13,469 nucleotides of DNA from positions 1 to 13,469 of the forward strand of contig JAJYDP010000056.1 in assembly GCA_021777365.1 (NCBI GenBank). The letters run 5' to 3'. The stretch comes from Chloroflexota bacterium (lineage in GTDB: Bacteria > Chloroflexota > Limnocylindria > Limnocylindrales > CSP1-4). The notes under the pieces are model-generated. The model was given only the letters and a program-made list of their open reading frames with translations, was not told the origin of the DNA and searched no databases. Shown piece by piece: positions 1-7,053 of this stretch (position 1 is its first letter; every line of letters starts with the position of its first letter). The translations under genes and the position numbers were made by a program.

Positions 1-2
1 AG

Positions 3-104
3 AGCGCCGCGGACCGGTTCACCGTGCCTCGCGTGCGGGTCTCGCCATCGACCACGCCGACCGACCTCGTGAACCGGCTGCAGGCGCTGGAACCCGGCTC
101 CTGA
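3..104 (+). CDS. 3' end of an unidentified protein-coding gene (partial)
   Basis: The window opens inside an open frame that ends at TGA 102-104. The visible C-terminus is 33 residues, running from SAADRFTVPRV to LVNRLQALEPGS. About nine in ten third codon positions are G or C, as in the confirmed genes here, and this supports a real reading frame on the plus strand. No family can be recognised from so short a tail; the last half could form an amphipathic helix. A GGGCCC inverted repeat follows the stop by a few bases. The function cannot be stated. Confidence 0.55.
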   Translation, partial: SAADRFTVPRVRVSPSTTPTDLVNRLQALEPGS

Positions 105-112
105 CCGGGACC

Positions 113-129
113 GGGCCCACCGCGGGCCC
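113..129 (+). terminator. Possible hairpin terminator after the upstream partial gene
   Basis: GGGCCC at 113-118 and GGGCCC at 124-129 flank a 5-nt loop, starting 9 nt after the stop codon at 104. The stem is a perfect 6 bp of G/C pairs, but no T-tract follows, so it is not a classical intrinsic terminator. In DNA this rich in GC such inverted repeats arise by chance. Its position directly after the stop is the main support. Confidence 0.3.
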
Positions 130-193
130 TGGACCGCAACTCCCGGCCGCGGTCCCCGGCGGCCGGCGCAACGGGCCCGGCGCCCATCTCGGG

Positions 194-199
194 TAGCAT
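194..199 (+). promoter_or_regulatory. Candidate -10 element for the YibE/F-like gene
   Basis: TAGCAT fits the TANNNT pattern seen upstream of other genes in the window and is one of few AT-containing hexamers in this gap. A start of transcription about 7 nt downstream would give a leader of roughly 30 nt that contains GAGG at 223-226, 11 nt before the ATG at 238. So this gene, unlike several neighbours, would have a leader and a weak ribosome-binding site. No -35 element is evident. Confidence 0.35.
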
Positions 200-237
200 G
201 CCGCGGTTCTCCAGATCGTCGCGAGGTTGCACCGTCC

Positions 238-1413
238 ATGTCCTCCCAGCACGAGCCGCAGGAACAGGAGCTTCGGCGCGACCGGCGCATCGTCCTGTAC
301 GGGGTGGGGCTGGTCCTGCTGACGGGGTTCCTGGTCTTCCTCCCCAACCTGGTGCCGGCATCCACCCGGCAGGTCGTCTCGGACCTCGCGCACGCGCGCA
401 TCGTCTCGGTCACGCCGGCCACGAACGGCGCGGAGCCCATGGCGCAGGTGGTGGTGCTCGACGGCAAGCAGGCGGGGATGCGCGTCTCGGCCCTGCTCCA
501 GGGCCCCAGCAGCCAGCTCCAGCTGCCCGACTACCGTCCGGGTGACCAGGTCGTCCTCTCGATCGACCATCAGCCGGGTGCCCCGGTCACCTACACCGTG
601 ATCGACCGCTGGCGCCTGCCGCTCCTGGGTGGGCTCGCGGCGGCGTTCGTGATCGCGGCCGCGGCGATTGCCGGGTGGCGGGGCCTGCGGGCGGTGGTCT
701 CGCTGGCGCTGACCGTGGGCTTCACCGTCCGCCTGCTCATCCCGCTCCTCCTGCTCGGCTGGAACCCCGTCGTGCTGGCCGTCGTGTTCGGGATCGCGGT
801 GACCGCGCTGAGCTTCCTCCTGACCCAGGGCGCGTCGCGGACCACGCTGGCCGCGGTGGTCGGCACCAGTGCCGGCCTCCTGGTGACGGGCATCCTGGCG
901 GCGATCGTGACCGCCGCGGCGCAGTTCACCTCGGCCCAGGGATCGGACCAGGTGGTCACCCTGGGGCAGCTGGTCGGGAACCGGATCGACCTCAGCGGCC
1001 TGCTGCTCGCCGCGGTGATCTTCGGCGGCCTGGGCGTGCTGAACGACGTGGCCATGAGCCAGGCCGCGACGGTCGAGGAGATCGCGAGCGTGGACCCGTC
1101 GCTGGGGCCGCGCGAGCTGTTCGGGCGGGCGATGAACGTGGGGGTCGCGCACCTGGCCGCCACCATCAACACGCTCGTCTTCGCCTACCTGGGCACGGCG
1201 CTCCCGCTCCTGGTCATCCTGTCCCTCCAGGTGAGCTCCGTGAGCGTGGCGCTCAACCAGGAGGTCATCGCGGTGGAGGTGGTGCGCACGCTCGTGGGCA
1301 GCCTCGGCATCCTGGCCGCGGTGCCGCTCACTACGGCCGTGGCGGCGGCCTGGCAGGGGCGGGCCGCGGGCACGCCGGAGATCGCGGTCGCGGCGAGCGG
1401 CTCCGAGGGCTGA
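238..1413 (+). CDS. YibE/F-like family polytopic membrane protein
   Basis: This 391-residue integral membrane protein belongs to the YibE/F-like family, whose biochemical role is not established. Residues 1-16 are charged and cytoplasmic, and a first membrane helix spans about 17-40. A soluble beta-rich extracytoplasmic segment follows (about 45-125), containing VVVLDGKQAGM and YRPGDQVVLSID. About six to seven further helices occupy 128-370. The family's conserved stretch GGLGVLNDVAMSQAATVEE is at 263-281, followed by FGRAMNVGVAHLAATINTLV (295-314) and FAYLG. Length and order of parts match full-length family members. The ATG at 238 is chosen because the soluble N-terminal lead-in is normal for the family and GAGG lies 11 nt upstream. 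The gene stands alone and its stop faces the converging GH1 gene with 18 bp between them. Confidence 0.9.
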   Translation: MSSQHEPQEQELRRDRRIVLYGVGLVLLTGFLVFLPNLVPASTRQVVSDLAHARIVSVTPATNGAEPMAQVVVLDGKQAGMRVSALLQGPSSQLQLPDYRPGDQVVLSIDHQPGAPVTYTVIDRWRLPLLGGLAAAFVIAAAAIAGWRGLRAVVSLALTVGFTVRLLIPLLLLGWNPVVLAVVFGIAVTALSFLLTQGASRTTLAAVVGTSAGLLVTGILAAIVTAAAQFTSAQGSDQVVTLGQLVGNRIDLSGLLLAAVIFGGLGVLNDVAMSQAATVEEIASVDPSLGPRELFGRAMNVGVAHLAATINTLVFAYLGTALPLLVILSLQVSSVSVALNQEVIAVEVVRTLVGSLGILAAVPLTTAVAAAWQGRAAGTPEIAVAASGSEG

Positions 1414-1431
1414 GGAGGGCCCGCCCGCCCG

Positions 1432-2772
1432 TCAGGGCTCCAGGCGGCCCGAGCGGGCGATCCGGCCCAGCAGGTGTGCGGACGGCCGGACGGTGCGCGC
1501 CTGGGTCGCACGGTCGACCGCCACCAGCCCGAAGGTCATCTCGTACCCGCGGGCCCATTCGAAGTTGTCGAGCAGGCTCCAGTGGATGTAGCCGCGGAGC
1601 GGCACGCCGTCCGCCATCGCCGCATGGAGCGCGGCCAGGCCCTGCTGGATGAACTCCACGCGTTCCGCGTCGTCGCCCGTGGCGACCCCGTGCTCCGTCA
1701 CCACGATCGGCCTGCCGGGATGCAGCGCCGCGGCGCGACGGACCGTCGCGGCGACGGCCTGGGGGCGGAACTCATATCCCATCTGGGTGAGCCGCTCGCC
1801 GTCTCTGCCGAGCGCGCCGGCGACGCCCCCCGAGCCGCGGTCCCGGGGCGCCGGCTCCGACGCGCCGGCCGGTGCCTGCTCCGAGGCCCGGCGCGTCTCC
1901 CGGCGCACGGTCAGGGGCACGAGCGCGGACTCGAGTGGCGGCACCGCCAGCGCCAGCCGGGCGAGCGGCCCGACGAGGGTCGGCAGCCCGACGCGCACGC
2001 GGGTGTAGGTCTGGACGCCGATGAAGTCGTCGTCCGTGCACGCCTCGAGGAAGACGTCCTCGTTCATCCGGCGCAGGTACTCCATGACCGGACGACCCCC
2101 CGGATCGGCCTCCCATTCCTGCATGGAGTGGGTGGCCCCGACGCGTGCCGTCGGATGCAGCTCCCTGACCGCGGCGCGGGCGCGCCGGTGCCCCTCGACC
2201 AGGCCGCGGATCGCGCCCTTCCAGGCGGCGACATCCCGGGTCCCCGGCGGGAACCCGAGGGCGCCCAGGTAGCCGCCGAACGCCACCACGCCCGGCTCGT
2301 TGACGGTGCAGAACCACTCCACCGCGCCGCCGATGGCCGCGACCACCCGCCGGACGTACCGCTCGAACCGGGCGGGCGCCTCCGGTGCGCGCCAGCCGCC
2401 GCGATCGGCGAGCCAGGCCGGGAGCGTGAAGTGGTGCAGCGTCACCATGGGCTCGAGCCCCTGCGCCCGCACCGTCTCCACCACGCGGCGGTAGTGGTCG
2501 ATCGCGGCCTCGTCGAAGGTCCCCTCGGCGGGCTCGATTCGGGCCCATTCGACGGAGAAGCGGTACGTGTTCAGGCCGGTCCCGGCCAGGAGCGCGATGT
2601 CGTCGGCGAAGCGGCGATAGTGATCGCAGGCGATGCCGCTCGGCTCCGGGCAGGGGGTGTCCGGTCGCCGCTCCCACGCCCACCAGTCGCTGTGGACGTT
2701 GTCGCCCTCCACCTGGTGCGCGGCCGTCGCCGCCCCCCAGAGGAAGTCCGGCGGGAAGACCAGGGGAGGCAT
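1432..2772 (-). CDS. Glycoside hydrolase family 1 beta-glycosidase (beta-glucosidase type)
   Basis: This 446-residue cytoplasmic retaining beta-glycosidase has no signal peptide. The N-terminal GH1 signature is FPPDFLWGAATAAHQVEGD (6-24). The acid/base glutamate is E159 in TVNEP (156-160) and the nucleophile is E360 in VVTEHG (357-362). The sugar-binding block HWSLLDNFEWARGYEMTFG is at 397-415. The family's usual NYY near the active site is replaced by QTY (254-256), and the usual TENG reads TEHG. Residues about 284-326 form a low-complexity Ala/Arg/Gly/Glu insert between conserved strands. Total length is normal for GH1. The start is ATG 2772, six bases after a TATGCT hexamer and with no Shine-Dalgarno sequence, so a leaderless message is likely. 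It probably cleaves beta-glucosides or related disaccharides; the exact sugar cannot be read from sequence. Confidence 0.93.
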   Translation of the reverse strand: MPPLVFPPDFLWGAATAAHQVEGDNVHSDWWAWERRPDTPCPEPSGIACDHYRRFADDIALLAGTGLNTYRFSVEWARIEPAEGTFDEAAIDHYRRVVETVRAQGLEPMVTLHHFTLPAWLADRGGWRAPEAPARFERYVRRVVAAIGGAVEWFCTVNEPGVVAFGGYLGALGFPPGTRDVAAWKGAIRGLVEGHRRARAAVRELHPTARVGATHSMQEWEADPGGRPVMEYLRRMNEDVFLEACTDDDFIGVQTYTRVRVGLPTLVGPLARLALAVPPLESALVPLTVRRETRRASEQAPAGASEPAPRDRGSGGVAGALGRDGERLTQMGYEFRPQAVAATVRRAAALHPGRPIVVTEHGVATGDDAERVEFIQQGLAALHAAMADGVPLRGYIHWSLLDNFEWARGYEMTFGLVAVDRATQARTVRPSAHLLGRIARSGRLEP

Positions 2773-2778
2773 GCGGTG

Positions 2779-2784
2779 AGCATA
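2779..2784 (-). promoter_or_regulatory. -10 element of a leaderless promoter for the GH1 gene
   Basis: On the minus strand the sequence reads TATGCT, then six bases, then the ATG at 2772. No Shine-Dalgarno sequence lies between them. Transcription normally begins about 6-7 nt after the -10 hexamer, so the mRNA would start at or next to the start codon. No clear -35 hexamer is visible. Four genes in this window share the same six-base spacing. Confidence 0.5.
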
Positions 2785-2809
2785 CCCAGAGTCCGCGCCG
2801 GGGCGTGGC

Positions 2810-3805
2810 TCAGGGTGCCGCCGGCTCCGGTCCGGCGGGAGCGCCGCGCGATCTCCGGCGCGCCACCAGGGATCCCAGCGCGGTCTCGGCCAGGGGCAGC
2901 CCGCGCACCACGGTCCAGTAGGAGCCGGCTGCGTACGCGATCCCCGCGATCACGTCCACCAGGTAGTGGTCGCCGAGGTAGACGATCGAGAACCAGGCTG
3001 CCACGGCGTACGCCAGCACGATCCAGCGCGCGCGGCCCAGGACGCGGCGGGCCACCAGGAACGCGAGGAAGGGGTACGCCGCGTGGATCGACGGGAACGA
3101 CGCGATCTGGTCCGGGCTGATGTTGCCGAACGCCACGCTGAAGACGGCCGCCCCGTTCAGCCCGGCGCTGTCCGCGATCCCGGCGAAGGCGGCCGGCTGG
3201 AGATAGGCGATCGCCGGGTGGCCGTCCGGGCCCGGCATGAAGCCGTGGGCGGCGGCCCACCACGGGGGCGCCACCGGGAGCAGCAGGTACGTGATGAAGG
3301 CCGCCATCGACAGGACCACCATCGCGCCGACGTAGTCGTAGAAGACGCCTCGTCGGCGTACCCAGAGGAACCCGGCCACCGCGATCGGGAGCGGCACGTG
3401 CAGGACGTAGATGATCGTCGCGCCCACCGCGATCGGATCCACGCCGTGGACCGGGTGGAACGCCGATTGCAGGATCGCGGGGGCAAGATTCCCGCCGAGC
3501 AGGTCCCGCTCGAGGGCGACGATCCCCGCCACGTGGACCATCGCCGCGAGCGCGACCCGGTAGCCGCGGATCAGCTCGTAGGCGAGTGCCACGGCCACCA
3601 GGGGCAGCCAGTCGCGGAAGGGAAGGCGCCGGCGCAGCGCCAGGACCGCGATCAGGGCGGCGGCCAGGGCCACGACCGCGGGTGTGATCTCCACGCCCCG
3701 GCAGAGCGCGAGACCGACGAGCACGAGCGCGTAGATCGCCATGGAACCGAGCAGGATCCGGTCGTTGCGCGTGCGGGCGTCGGTCCGCGCCGCCAGGCGA
3801 GTCAC
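2810..3805 (-). CDS. PAP2-superfamily membrane phosphatase / inositol-phosphorylceramide synthase-like protein
   Basis: This 331-residue multi-pass membrane protein belongs to the PAP2 superfamily (AUR1/Ipt1-like branch). Such enzymes remove or transfer phosphoryl groups on lipids at the outer membrane face. About six to seven hydrophobic helices begin near residue 18. Two superfamily blocks are present: SFPSIHAAYP (236-245, with H241) and YLGDHYLVDV (276-285, with H280 and D284). An upstream ERDLLGGNLAPAILQ segment (99-113) and LLPVAPPWW (175-183) resemble the AUR1-like subgroup. The chosen start is GTG 3805, preceded by GGAGGG four bases upstream. An ATG six bases further upstream is out of frame, and the open frame extends far beyond only because stops are rare in GC-rich DNA. 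The gene lies 37 bp upstream of the GH1 gene on the same strand. The true substrate is unknown. Confidence 0.85.
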   Translation of the reverse strand: MTRLAARTDARTRNDRILLGSMAIYALVLVGLALCRGVEITPAVVALAAALIAVLALRRRLPFRDWLPLVAVALAYELIRGYRVALAAMVHVAGIVALERDLLGGNLAPAILQSAFHPVHGVDPIAVGATIIYVLHVPLPIAVAGFLWVRRRGVFYDYVGAMVVLSMAAFITYLLLPVAPPWWAAAHGFMPGPDGHPAIAYLQPAAFAGIADSAGLNGAAVFSVAFGNISPDQIASFPSIHAAYPFLAFLVARRVLGRARWIVLAYAVAAWFSIVYLGDHYLVDVIAGIAYAAGSYWTVVRGLPLAETALGSLVARRRSRGAPAGPEPAAP

Positions 3806-3898
3806 GCATCCCTCCACGTCCGGCCGCCGCGGCCCGCGCGCCGGGCCGCTCGTGCATGCGACGGCGCCACGACCGCCCCCGGCGCCTCGGCCCGACGC

Positions 3899-3909
3899 TA
3901 GGCTAGCAT
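3899..3909. promoter_or_regulatory. Candidate bidirectional -10 cluster between divergent genes
   Basis: The short stretch around CTAGGCTAGCATC is AT-rich for this genome. On the minus strand it holds TAGCCT (3900-3905), which would start a message with a leader of roughly 90 nt before the PAP2 gene's GGAGGG site and GTG 3805. On the plus strand it holds TAGGCT (3899-3904) and TAGCAT (3904-3909), which could add a second, longer transcript for the threonine dehydratase gene. No -35 boxes are recognisable. Assignment rests on position and hexamer shape only. Confidence 0.35.
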
Positions 3910-4005
3910 CCTGAACCCCGTCTGAAGCACTCGACATGCGGGCCGCGAGCCGCCATCGTGCCGGACCGCACGGTGTGCCGGCCAGCCGGTCACCGAGCGT
4001 CCTGC

Positions 4006-4011
4006 GATACT
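4006..4011 (+). promoter_or_regulatory. -10 element of a leaderless promoter for threonine dehydratase
   Basis: GATACT matches TATAAT at four of six positions and ends six bases before GTG 4018. No Shine-Dalgarno sequence lies in between. The spacing equals that of the GH1, metallopeptidase and TatA-like genes, which favours GTG 4018 over the ATG 60 nt further upstream as the start. Confidence 0.45.
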
Positions 4012-4017
4012 CGCGCG

Positions 4018-5070
4018 GTGACCGATCTCCCGACGCCTCCCGACCTCGACGTCCCCCTGGCGGCGATCCGCGAGGCCGCGCAGCGGATCCACGGGCGCGT
4101 CCATCGCACGCCGATCCTCTCCTCGCGCACCGCCGGACGCATCGTCCGTGACGTGCTCGGCGTCGCACTGTCTCCCGGACCGGCGGCCGACGGGCAGCCC
4201 CGCGTCTTCCTCAAGGCCGAGCACCTCCAGCTGACCGGCTCCTTCAAGCCGAGGGGCGCGATCAACAAGGCCGACCGGCTGACCGATGACGAGCGTCGCC
4301 GCGGGCTCATCGCGCTCTCGGCCGGCAACCACGCCCAGGCCGTGGCCTGGGTCGCGGCCAGCCGGGGGATCCCGGTGACGGTGGTGATGCCGGCCGGCGC
4401 GTCGCTGTCGAAGGCCGCGGCGGCACGCGCGTACGGGGCGGAGGTGGTCCTGTTCGGCGAGCACGTGGGGGACGCCTACCGCCGCCTCGAGGAGATCCGC
4501 CGGGAACGCGGCCTCGTGTACGTCCACCCGTTCGACGACCCGGCCATGATCGCGGGGCAGGGGACGATCGGCCTGGAGATCCTCGAGGACCTTCCCGGCG
4601 TGGATGTGATCGTCGTCGGGGTGGGGGGCGGCGGGCTGGCCACCGGCATCGCCGCGGCGGCGAAACAGCTGCGCCCGGGCGTGCGCGTGTACGGGGTGGA
4701 ACCGGTCGGCAGCAACGCGCTGACGCTCGCGCTCGAGGCGGGGCGCGTGGTGGAGCTGGACCCGGTCAGCATCGCCGACGGCCTGGGGGCACCGTTCGCC
4801 GGGCCGTGGGTGATGGCGCTCGCACGCCGGTACCTGGACGGCATCGTGCTGGTGGAGGAGCGCGAGATCGCGGCCGGCGTCCGTTTCGCCCTCGAACGGA
4901 TGAAACAGCTCCTGGAGCCGGCCGGTGCGGCCGCCCTGGGCGCCGTCATCAGCGGCCGGATTCCGGTGCGCGACGGTGAGACGGTATGCGCCGTGGGTTC
5001 CGGCGGCAACGTGGACCTCGACCGGTTGCCGGGCATCCTGGCCCTTGCGGGTGACGTCCGATGGAGCTGA
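4018..5070 (+). CDS. ilvA: Threonine/serine dehydratase (threonine ammonia-lyase), non-allosteric type
   Basis: This cytoplasmic PLP enzyme (fold type II) of 350 residues should deaminate L-threonine to 2-oxobutyrate and ammonia, and possibly serine to pyruvate. The PLP lysine is K77 in SFKPRGA (75-81). SAGNHAQA is at 101-108, the phosphate-binding glycine loop GVGGGGLATG at 201-210, and the C-terminal GSGGNVD at 327-333. The protein ends about 17 residues after that, so there is no ACT-like regulatory domain; feedback control by isoleucine is therefore unlikely and a catabolic (TdcB-like) role is possible. Residues about 50-61 are a small extra loop. The start is taken as GTG 4018 because of its -10 spacing and because the residues before it look non-coding. 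Its last 10 bases overlap the next gene, so the two are probably co-translated. Other fold-type II enzymes, such as serine racemase, cannot be fully excluded. Confidence 0.9.
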   Translation: MTDLPTPPDLDVPLAAIREAAQRIHGRVHRTPILSSRTAGRIVRDVLGVALSPGPAADGQPRVFLKAEHLQLTGSFKPRGAINKADRLTDDERRRGLIALSAGNHAQAVAWVAASRGIPVTVVMPAGASLSKAAAARAYGAEVVLFGEHVGDAYRRLEEIRRERGLVYVHPFDDPAMIAGQGTIGLEILEDLPGVDVIVVGVGGGGLATGIAAAAKQLRPGVRVYGVEPVGSNALTLALEAGRVVELDPVSIADGLGAPFAGPWVMALARRYLDGIVLVEEREIAAGVRFALERMKQLLEPAGAAALGAVISGRIPVRDGETVCAVGSGGNVDLDRLPGILALAGDVRWS

Positions 5071-6230
5071 GGCGACGACGGCTGGTCCTGGCCGGGTACG
5101 GCGCGGTCGGCCGTGCGCTCACGGCGCTGCTCGCCCAGGCCCACGACGAGCTCGCGCAGCGGTACGGGCTGGCGTTCGACGTGACCGCCGTGGCCACCCG
5201 CCGCTCCGGGCTCCTGGTCACGCCGGACGGCGTCGGGCCCGACATGCTCGCGGCCATCCCGCAGGGCAGGGACACGAGCCGGACACCCGGCCTCGCGCAG
5301 ACGACGGTATCGCCCGACCTCGCGCAGGCTGCGGCACCGCCCGACCTCGCGCAGGCTGCGGCACCGCCCGGCCCGACTCGGGCAGCGGCATCGCACGGCG
5401 GGACCTGGCCCGACCTGCGCTCGTTCCTGGCCGACCCGGCGGCCCCGTACGACGTGCTGGTCGAGATCACCACGCAGTCACCTGCCGACGGCGAGCCAGC
5501 GGCCACCCACCTGCGCGCGGCGCTCGGCTCGGGTCACGACGTGGTCACCGCCAACAAGGGTCCCATCGCCTGGCACGAGGCCGACCTCCGCCGCATCGCC
5601 GCCACGACAGGCGCCCGACTCCGTTACGAGGCGGCGCTGATGGACTGCCTCCCCGCGCACCCGATCCGCGAGTCGATCGTGCCGGTGGGACGGGTGGTCG
5701 CGTTCGCCGGGATCGTCAACGCCACCACCAACGGCATCCTGTCGGCCATGGCCGTGGGGCGGGGGGCGGCCGAGGCGCTCGCGGAGGCGCAGCGTTCGGG
5801 GCAGGCGGAGGCCGATCCGCGGAATGACATCGAGGGGCACGACGCCGCGCTCAAGTCGACGGTCCTGGCCAACCTGCTGCTCGATCCGCCCGAGCTGCTG
5901 ACGCCGGCGTCGGTGGATCGACGGGGCCTGGACACCATGCCGGAGGGCTGGCCGGCGGAGGCTGCGGCGCGGGGCGCCCGCGTCCGCCTGGTCGCGCGGG
6001 GTGAGTCCCGGGGCGAGGGCCCGACCCGCACGGTGCACGTGCGCGTCGCTCCCGAGGAACTCCCCGCGGACGACTCCCTGGCCGCGGTGGGCGGAACCGC
6101 GATGGCGCTCCGGATCGAGTCCGAGTACGGCGGGAAGCTGCAGCTCACGCTCCTCGCCGGCCCGGTGCAGTCGACCGCGTACGCCATCCTGATGGACCTC
6201 GTGGCGCTGGAGCGCGGCGCGGGCCGCTGA
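5061..6230 (+). CDS. hom: Homoserine dehydrogenase with an in-frame repeat insertion
   Basis: This 389-residue cytoplasmic enzyme should reduce aspartate semialdehyde to homoserine with NAD(P)H, on the route to threonine and methionine. The Rossmann motif GYGAVG is at 12-17. VTANKGP (162-168) carries the conserved lysine K166, ATTNGIL is at 221-227, and AEADPRNDIEGHDAALK at 249-265 holds the substrate-binding acidic residues and K265. There is no C-terminal ACT domain, so threonine feedback through ACT is not expected. Residues 76-111 are four 9-residue repeats (PGLAQTTVS, PDLAQAAAP twice, PGPTRAAAS) placed between the nucleotide-fold strands; without them the length is close to the short form of the family. 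ATG 5061 lies inside the end of the upstream dehydratase gene (ATGGAGCTGA), indicating translational coupling. The family assignment is firm; the effect of the insert is unknown. Confidence 0.92.
   Translation: MELRRRRLVLAGYGAVGRALTALLAQAHDELAQRYGLAFDVTAVATRRSGLLVTPDGVGPDMLAAIPQGRDTSRTPGLAQTTVSPDLAQAAAPPDLAQAAAPPGPTRAAASHGGTWPDLRSFLADPAAPYDVLVEITTQSPADGEPAATHLRAALGSGHDVVTANKGPIAWHEADLRRIAATTGARLRYEAALMDCLPAHPIRESIVPVGRVVAFAGIVNATTNGILSAMAVGRGAAEALAEAQRSGQAEADPRNDIEGHDAALKSTVLANLLLDPPELLTPASVDRRGLDTMPEGWPAEAAARGARVRLVARGESRGEGPTRTVHVRVAPEELPADDSLAAVGGTAMALRIESEYGGKLQLTLLAGPVQSTAYAILMDLVALERGAGR
5286..5393 (+). repeat. 27-bp tandem repeat, four copies, in frame inside the homoserine dehydrogenase gene
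   Basis: Units start at 5286, 5313, 5340 and 5367. The second and third are identical and encode PDLAQAAAP; the first (PGLAQTTVS) and fourth (PGPTRAAAS) have diverged. The identical central pair suggests a recent duplication flanked by older copies. The period is a multiple of three, so the reading frame is kept. Confidence 0.93.
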
Positions 6231-6253
6231 CTCCCGTCGGGGCCGCAGGGGGC

Positions 6254-6344
6254 ATCACGCGCGGCAGGGGTGGGATTGTGCGCCTCAGGGGGATCGCACA
6301 CGGCGGGGCGGGTTGCACGCGGCAGGGCGGGGCCGCACACGGCC
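6254..6344 (+). repeat. Degenerate ~20-bp GC-rich direct repeats in the gap after homoserine dehydrogenase
   Basis: The 124-bp gap between the homoserine dehydrogenase stop and the end of the converging metallopeptidase gene holds loosely repeated segments of the form GCACRCGGCRGGGCGGG. The clearest copies begin near 6296, 6315 and 6335, with more diverged ones before them. No T-tract terminator and no gene is visible here. Confidence 0.5.
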
Positions 6345-6354
6345 AGTCGCCCGC

Positions 6355-6780
6355 TCAGTCGACCCCCAGCTCCTCGAGTCGATCCTCGTCGAACCCGGCG
6401 TGGTGGGCCAGCTCGTGCACCAAGGTCACGCGGATCTGCTCGGCCAGCTCGAGGGGATCGTCGAAGTCGTCCTCCAGGGGCCGACGGAAAAGCGTGATCT
6501 TGTTCGGCACGGCGACCCAGTCGGCCGCGTACTCGGTGGGCGGCACGCCCTCGTAGAGGCCGTACAGCATCTCGCCGGGCAGGAGGCCGGCCGTCCGCCG
6601 CTGCTCCCGGCTGGGGACGTCGTCGACCACGATCGCCACCTGGTCCAGGAGGCCCCGGAGGGGCCCCGGAAGGGCGTCGATGGCGCGTTCGAGCGCGCGC
6701 TCGAAGAACGACTGGCCGAACGACGGTCCCGGAGGCCGGCGATGTCGGCGCGCCTGGCTGCCACGGCGACGGAGCGGCAT
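6355..6780 (-). CDS. Small zincin-like metallopeptidase family protein
   Basis: This 141-residue protein carries a zinc-protease HExxH motif, H122-E-L-A-H126, in TLVHELAHHAGFDEDRLEEL (119-138). It resembles the short bacterial metallopeptidase-like family typified by LYGLYEGVP (72-80) and NKITLFRRP (93-101), both of which are present. These proteins fold as minimal zincins; substrates and in vivo role are not known. Residues 1-20 are a basic Arg-rich tail without a membrane segment, so it is probably cytoplasmic. The start is ATG 6780: TAGGAT lies exactly six bases upstream and no Shine-Dalgarno sequence is present, pointing to a leaderless message. The gene converges on homoserine dehydrogenase and is not in an obvious operon. 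Confidence 0.85.
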   Translation of the reverse strand: MPLRRRGSQARRHRRPPGPSFGQSFFERALERAIDALPGPLRGLLDQVAIVVDDVPSREQRRTAGLLPGEMLYGLYEGVPPTEYAADWVAVPNKITLFRRPLEDDFDDPLELAEQIRVTLVHELAHHAGFDEDRLEELGVD

Positions 6781-6786
6781 GGCCCT

Positions 6787-6792
6787 ATCCTA
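6787..6792 (-). promoter_or_regulatory. -10 element of a leaderless promoter for the metallopeptidase gene
   Basis: The minus strand reads TAGGAT, then AGGGCC, then the ATG at 6780. The hexamer fits TANNNT and the six-base spacing places the expected transcription start at the initiation codon. The AGGG within the spacer is too close to the ATG to serve as a normal ribosome-binding site. No -35 element is apparent. Confidence 0.5.
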
Positions 6793-6860
6793 CGCACGCG
6801 CGGGAGCCGGCACCACTGGCCCGCTCGGGTCGTCGGGGCCCGGGATCTGCCGCCTGGCAG

Positions 6861-6925
6861 CCCCCGACAGCCGCCGGCCCCCGACAGCCGCCGGCCCCCG
6901 ACAGCCGCCGGCCCCCGACAGCCGC
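6861..6925 (+). repeat. 17-bp tandem repeat, about 3.8 copies
   Basis: Units CCCCCGACAGCCGCCGG start at 6861, 6878, 6895 and 6912 (the last partial). The three full copies are identical. They lie in the 273-bp gap between the divergently transcribed metallopeptidase and 61-aa membrane protein genes. The period is not a multiple of three. The rest of the gap (6793-6860 and 6926-7053) shows no gene or clear structure. Confidence 0.93.
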
Positions 6926-7053
6926 GCGCCGGCCCGATCGCCCCCGATCATCCTCGGACCGCACCCGCCGGACCGGGGCCCGGACCATCGTCGGGACGCA
7001 CCCGTACCAGTGGGCGGTCCCCCACGCCGTCGGCCGCACGCACCATCTGCGCC

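Noticed and set aside
1414..1431. Bidirectional terminator between the YibE/F-like and GH1 genes
   Set aside because: The 18-bp gap has no convincing inverted repeat and no T-tract.
3958..4017. ATG 3958 as the start of threonine dehydratase
   Set aside because: The extra 20 residues (Arg/Cys-rich) do not match the family, and the GATACT hexamer six bases before GTG 4018 supports the later start.
3806..4168. N-terminal extension of the PAP2 protein into the dehydratase gene
   Set aside because: It would run through the divergent promoter and antisense to the dehydratase start. A GTG with a GGAGGG site at the right distance exists at 3805.
6861..6925. CRISPR array
   Set aside because: The units are contiguous 17-bp copies without spacers, and there are no cas genes. 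The same argument removes the 20-bp and 58-bp arrays.
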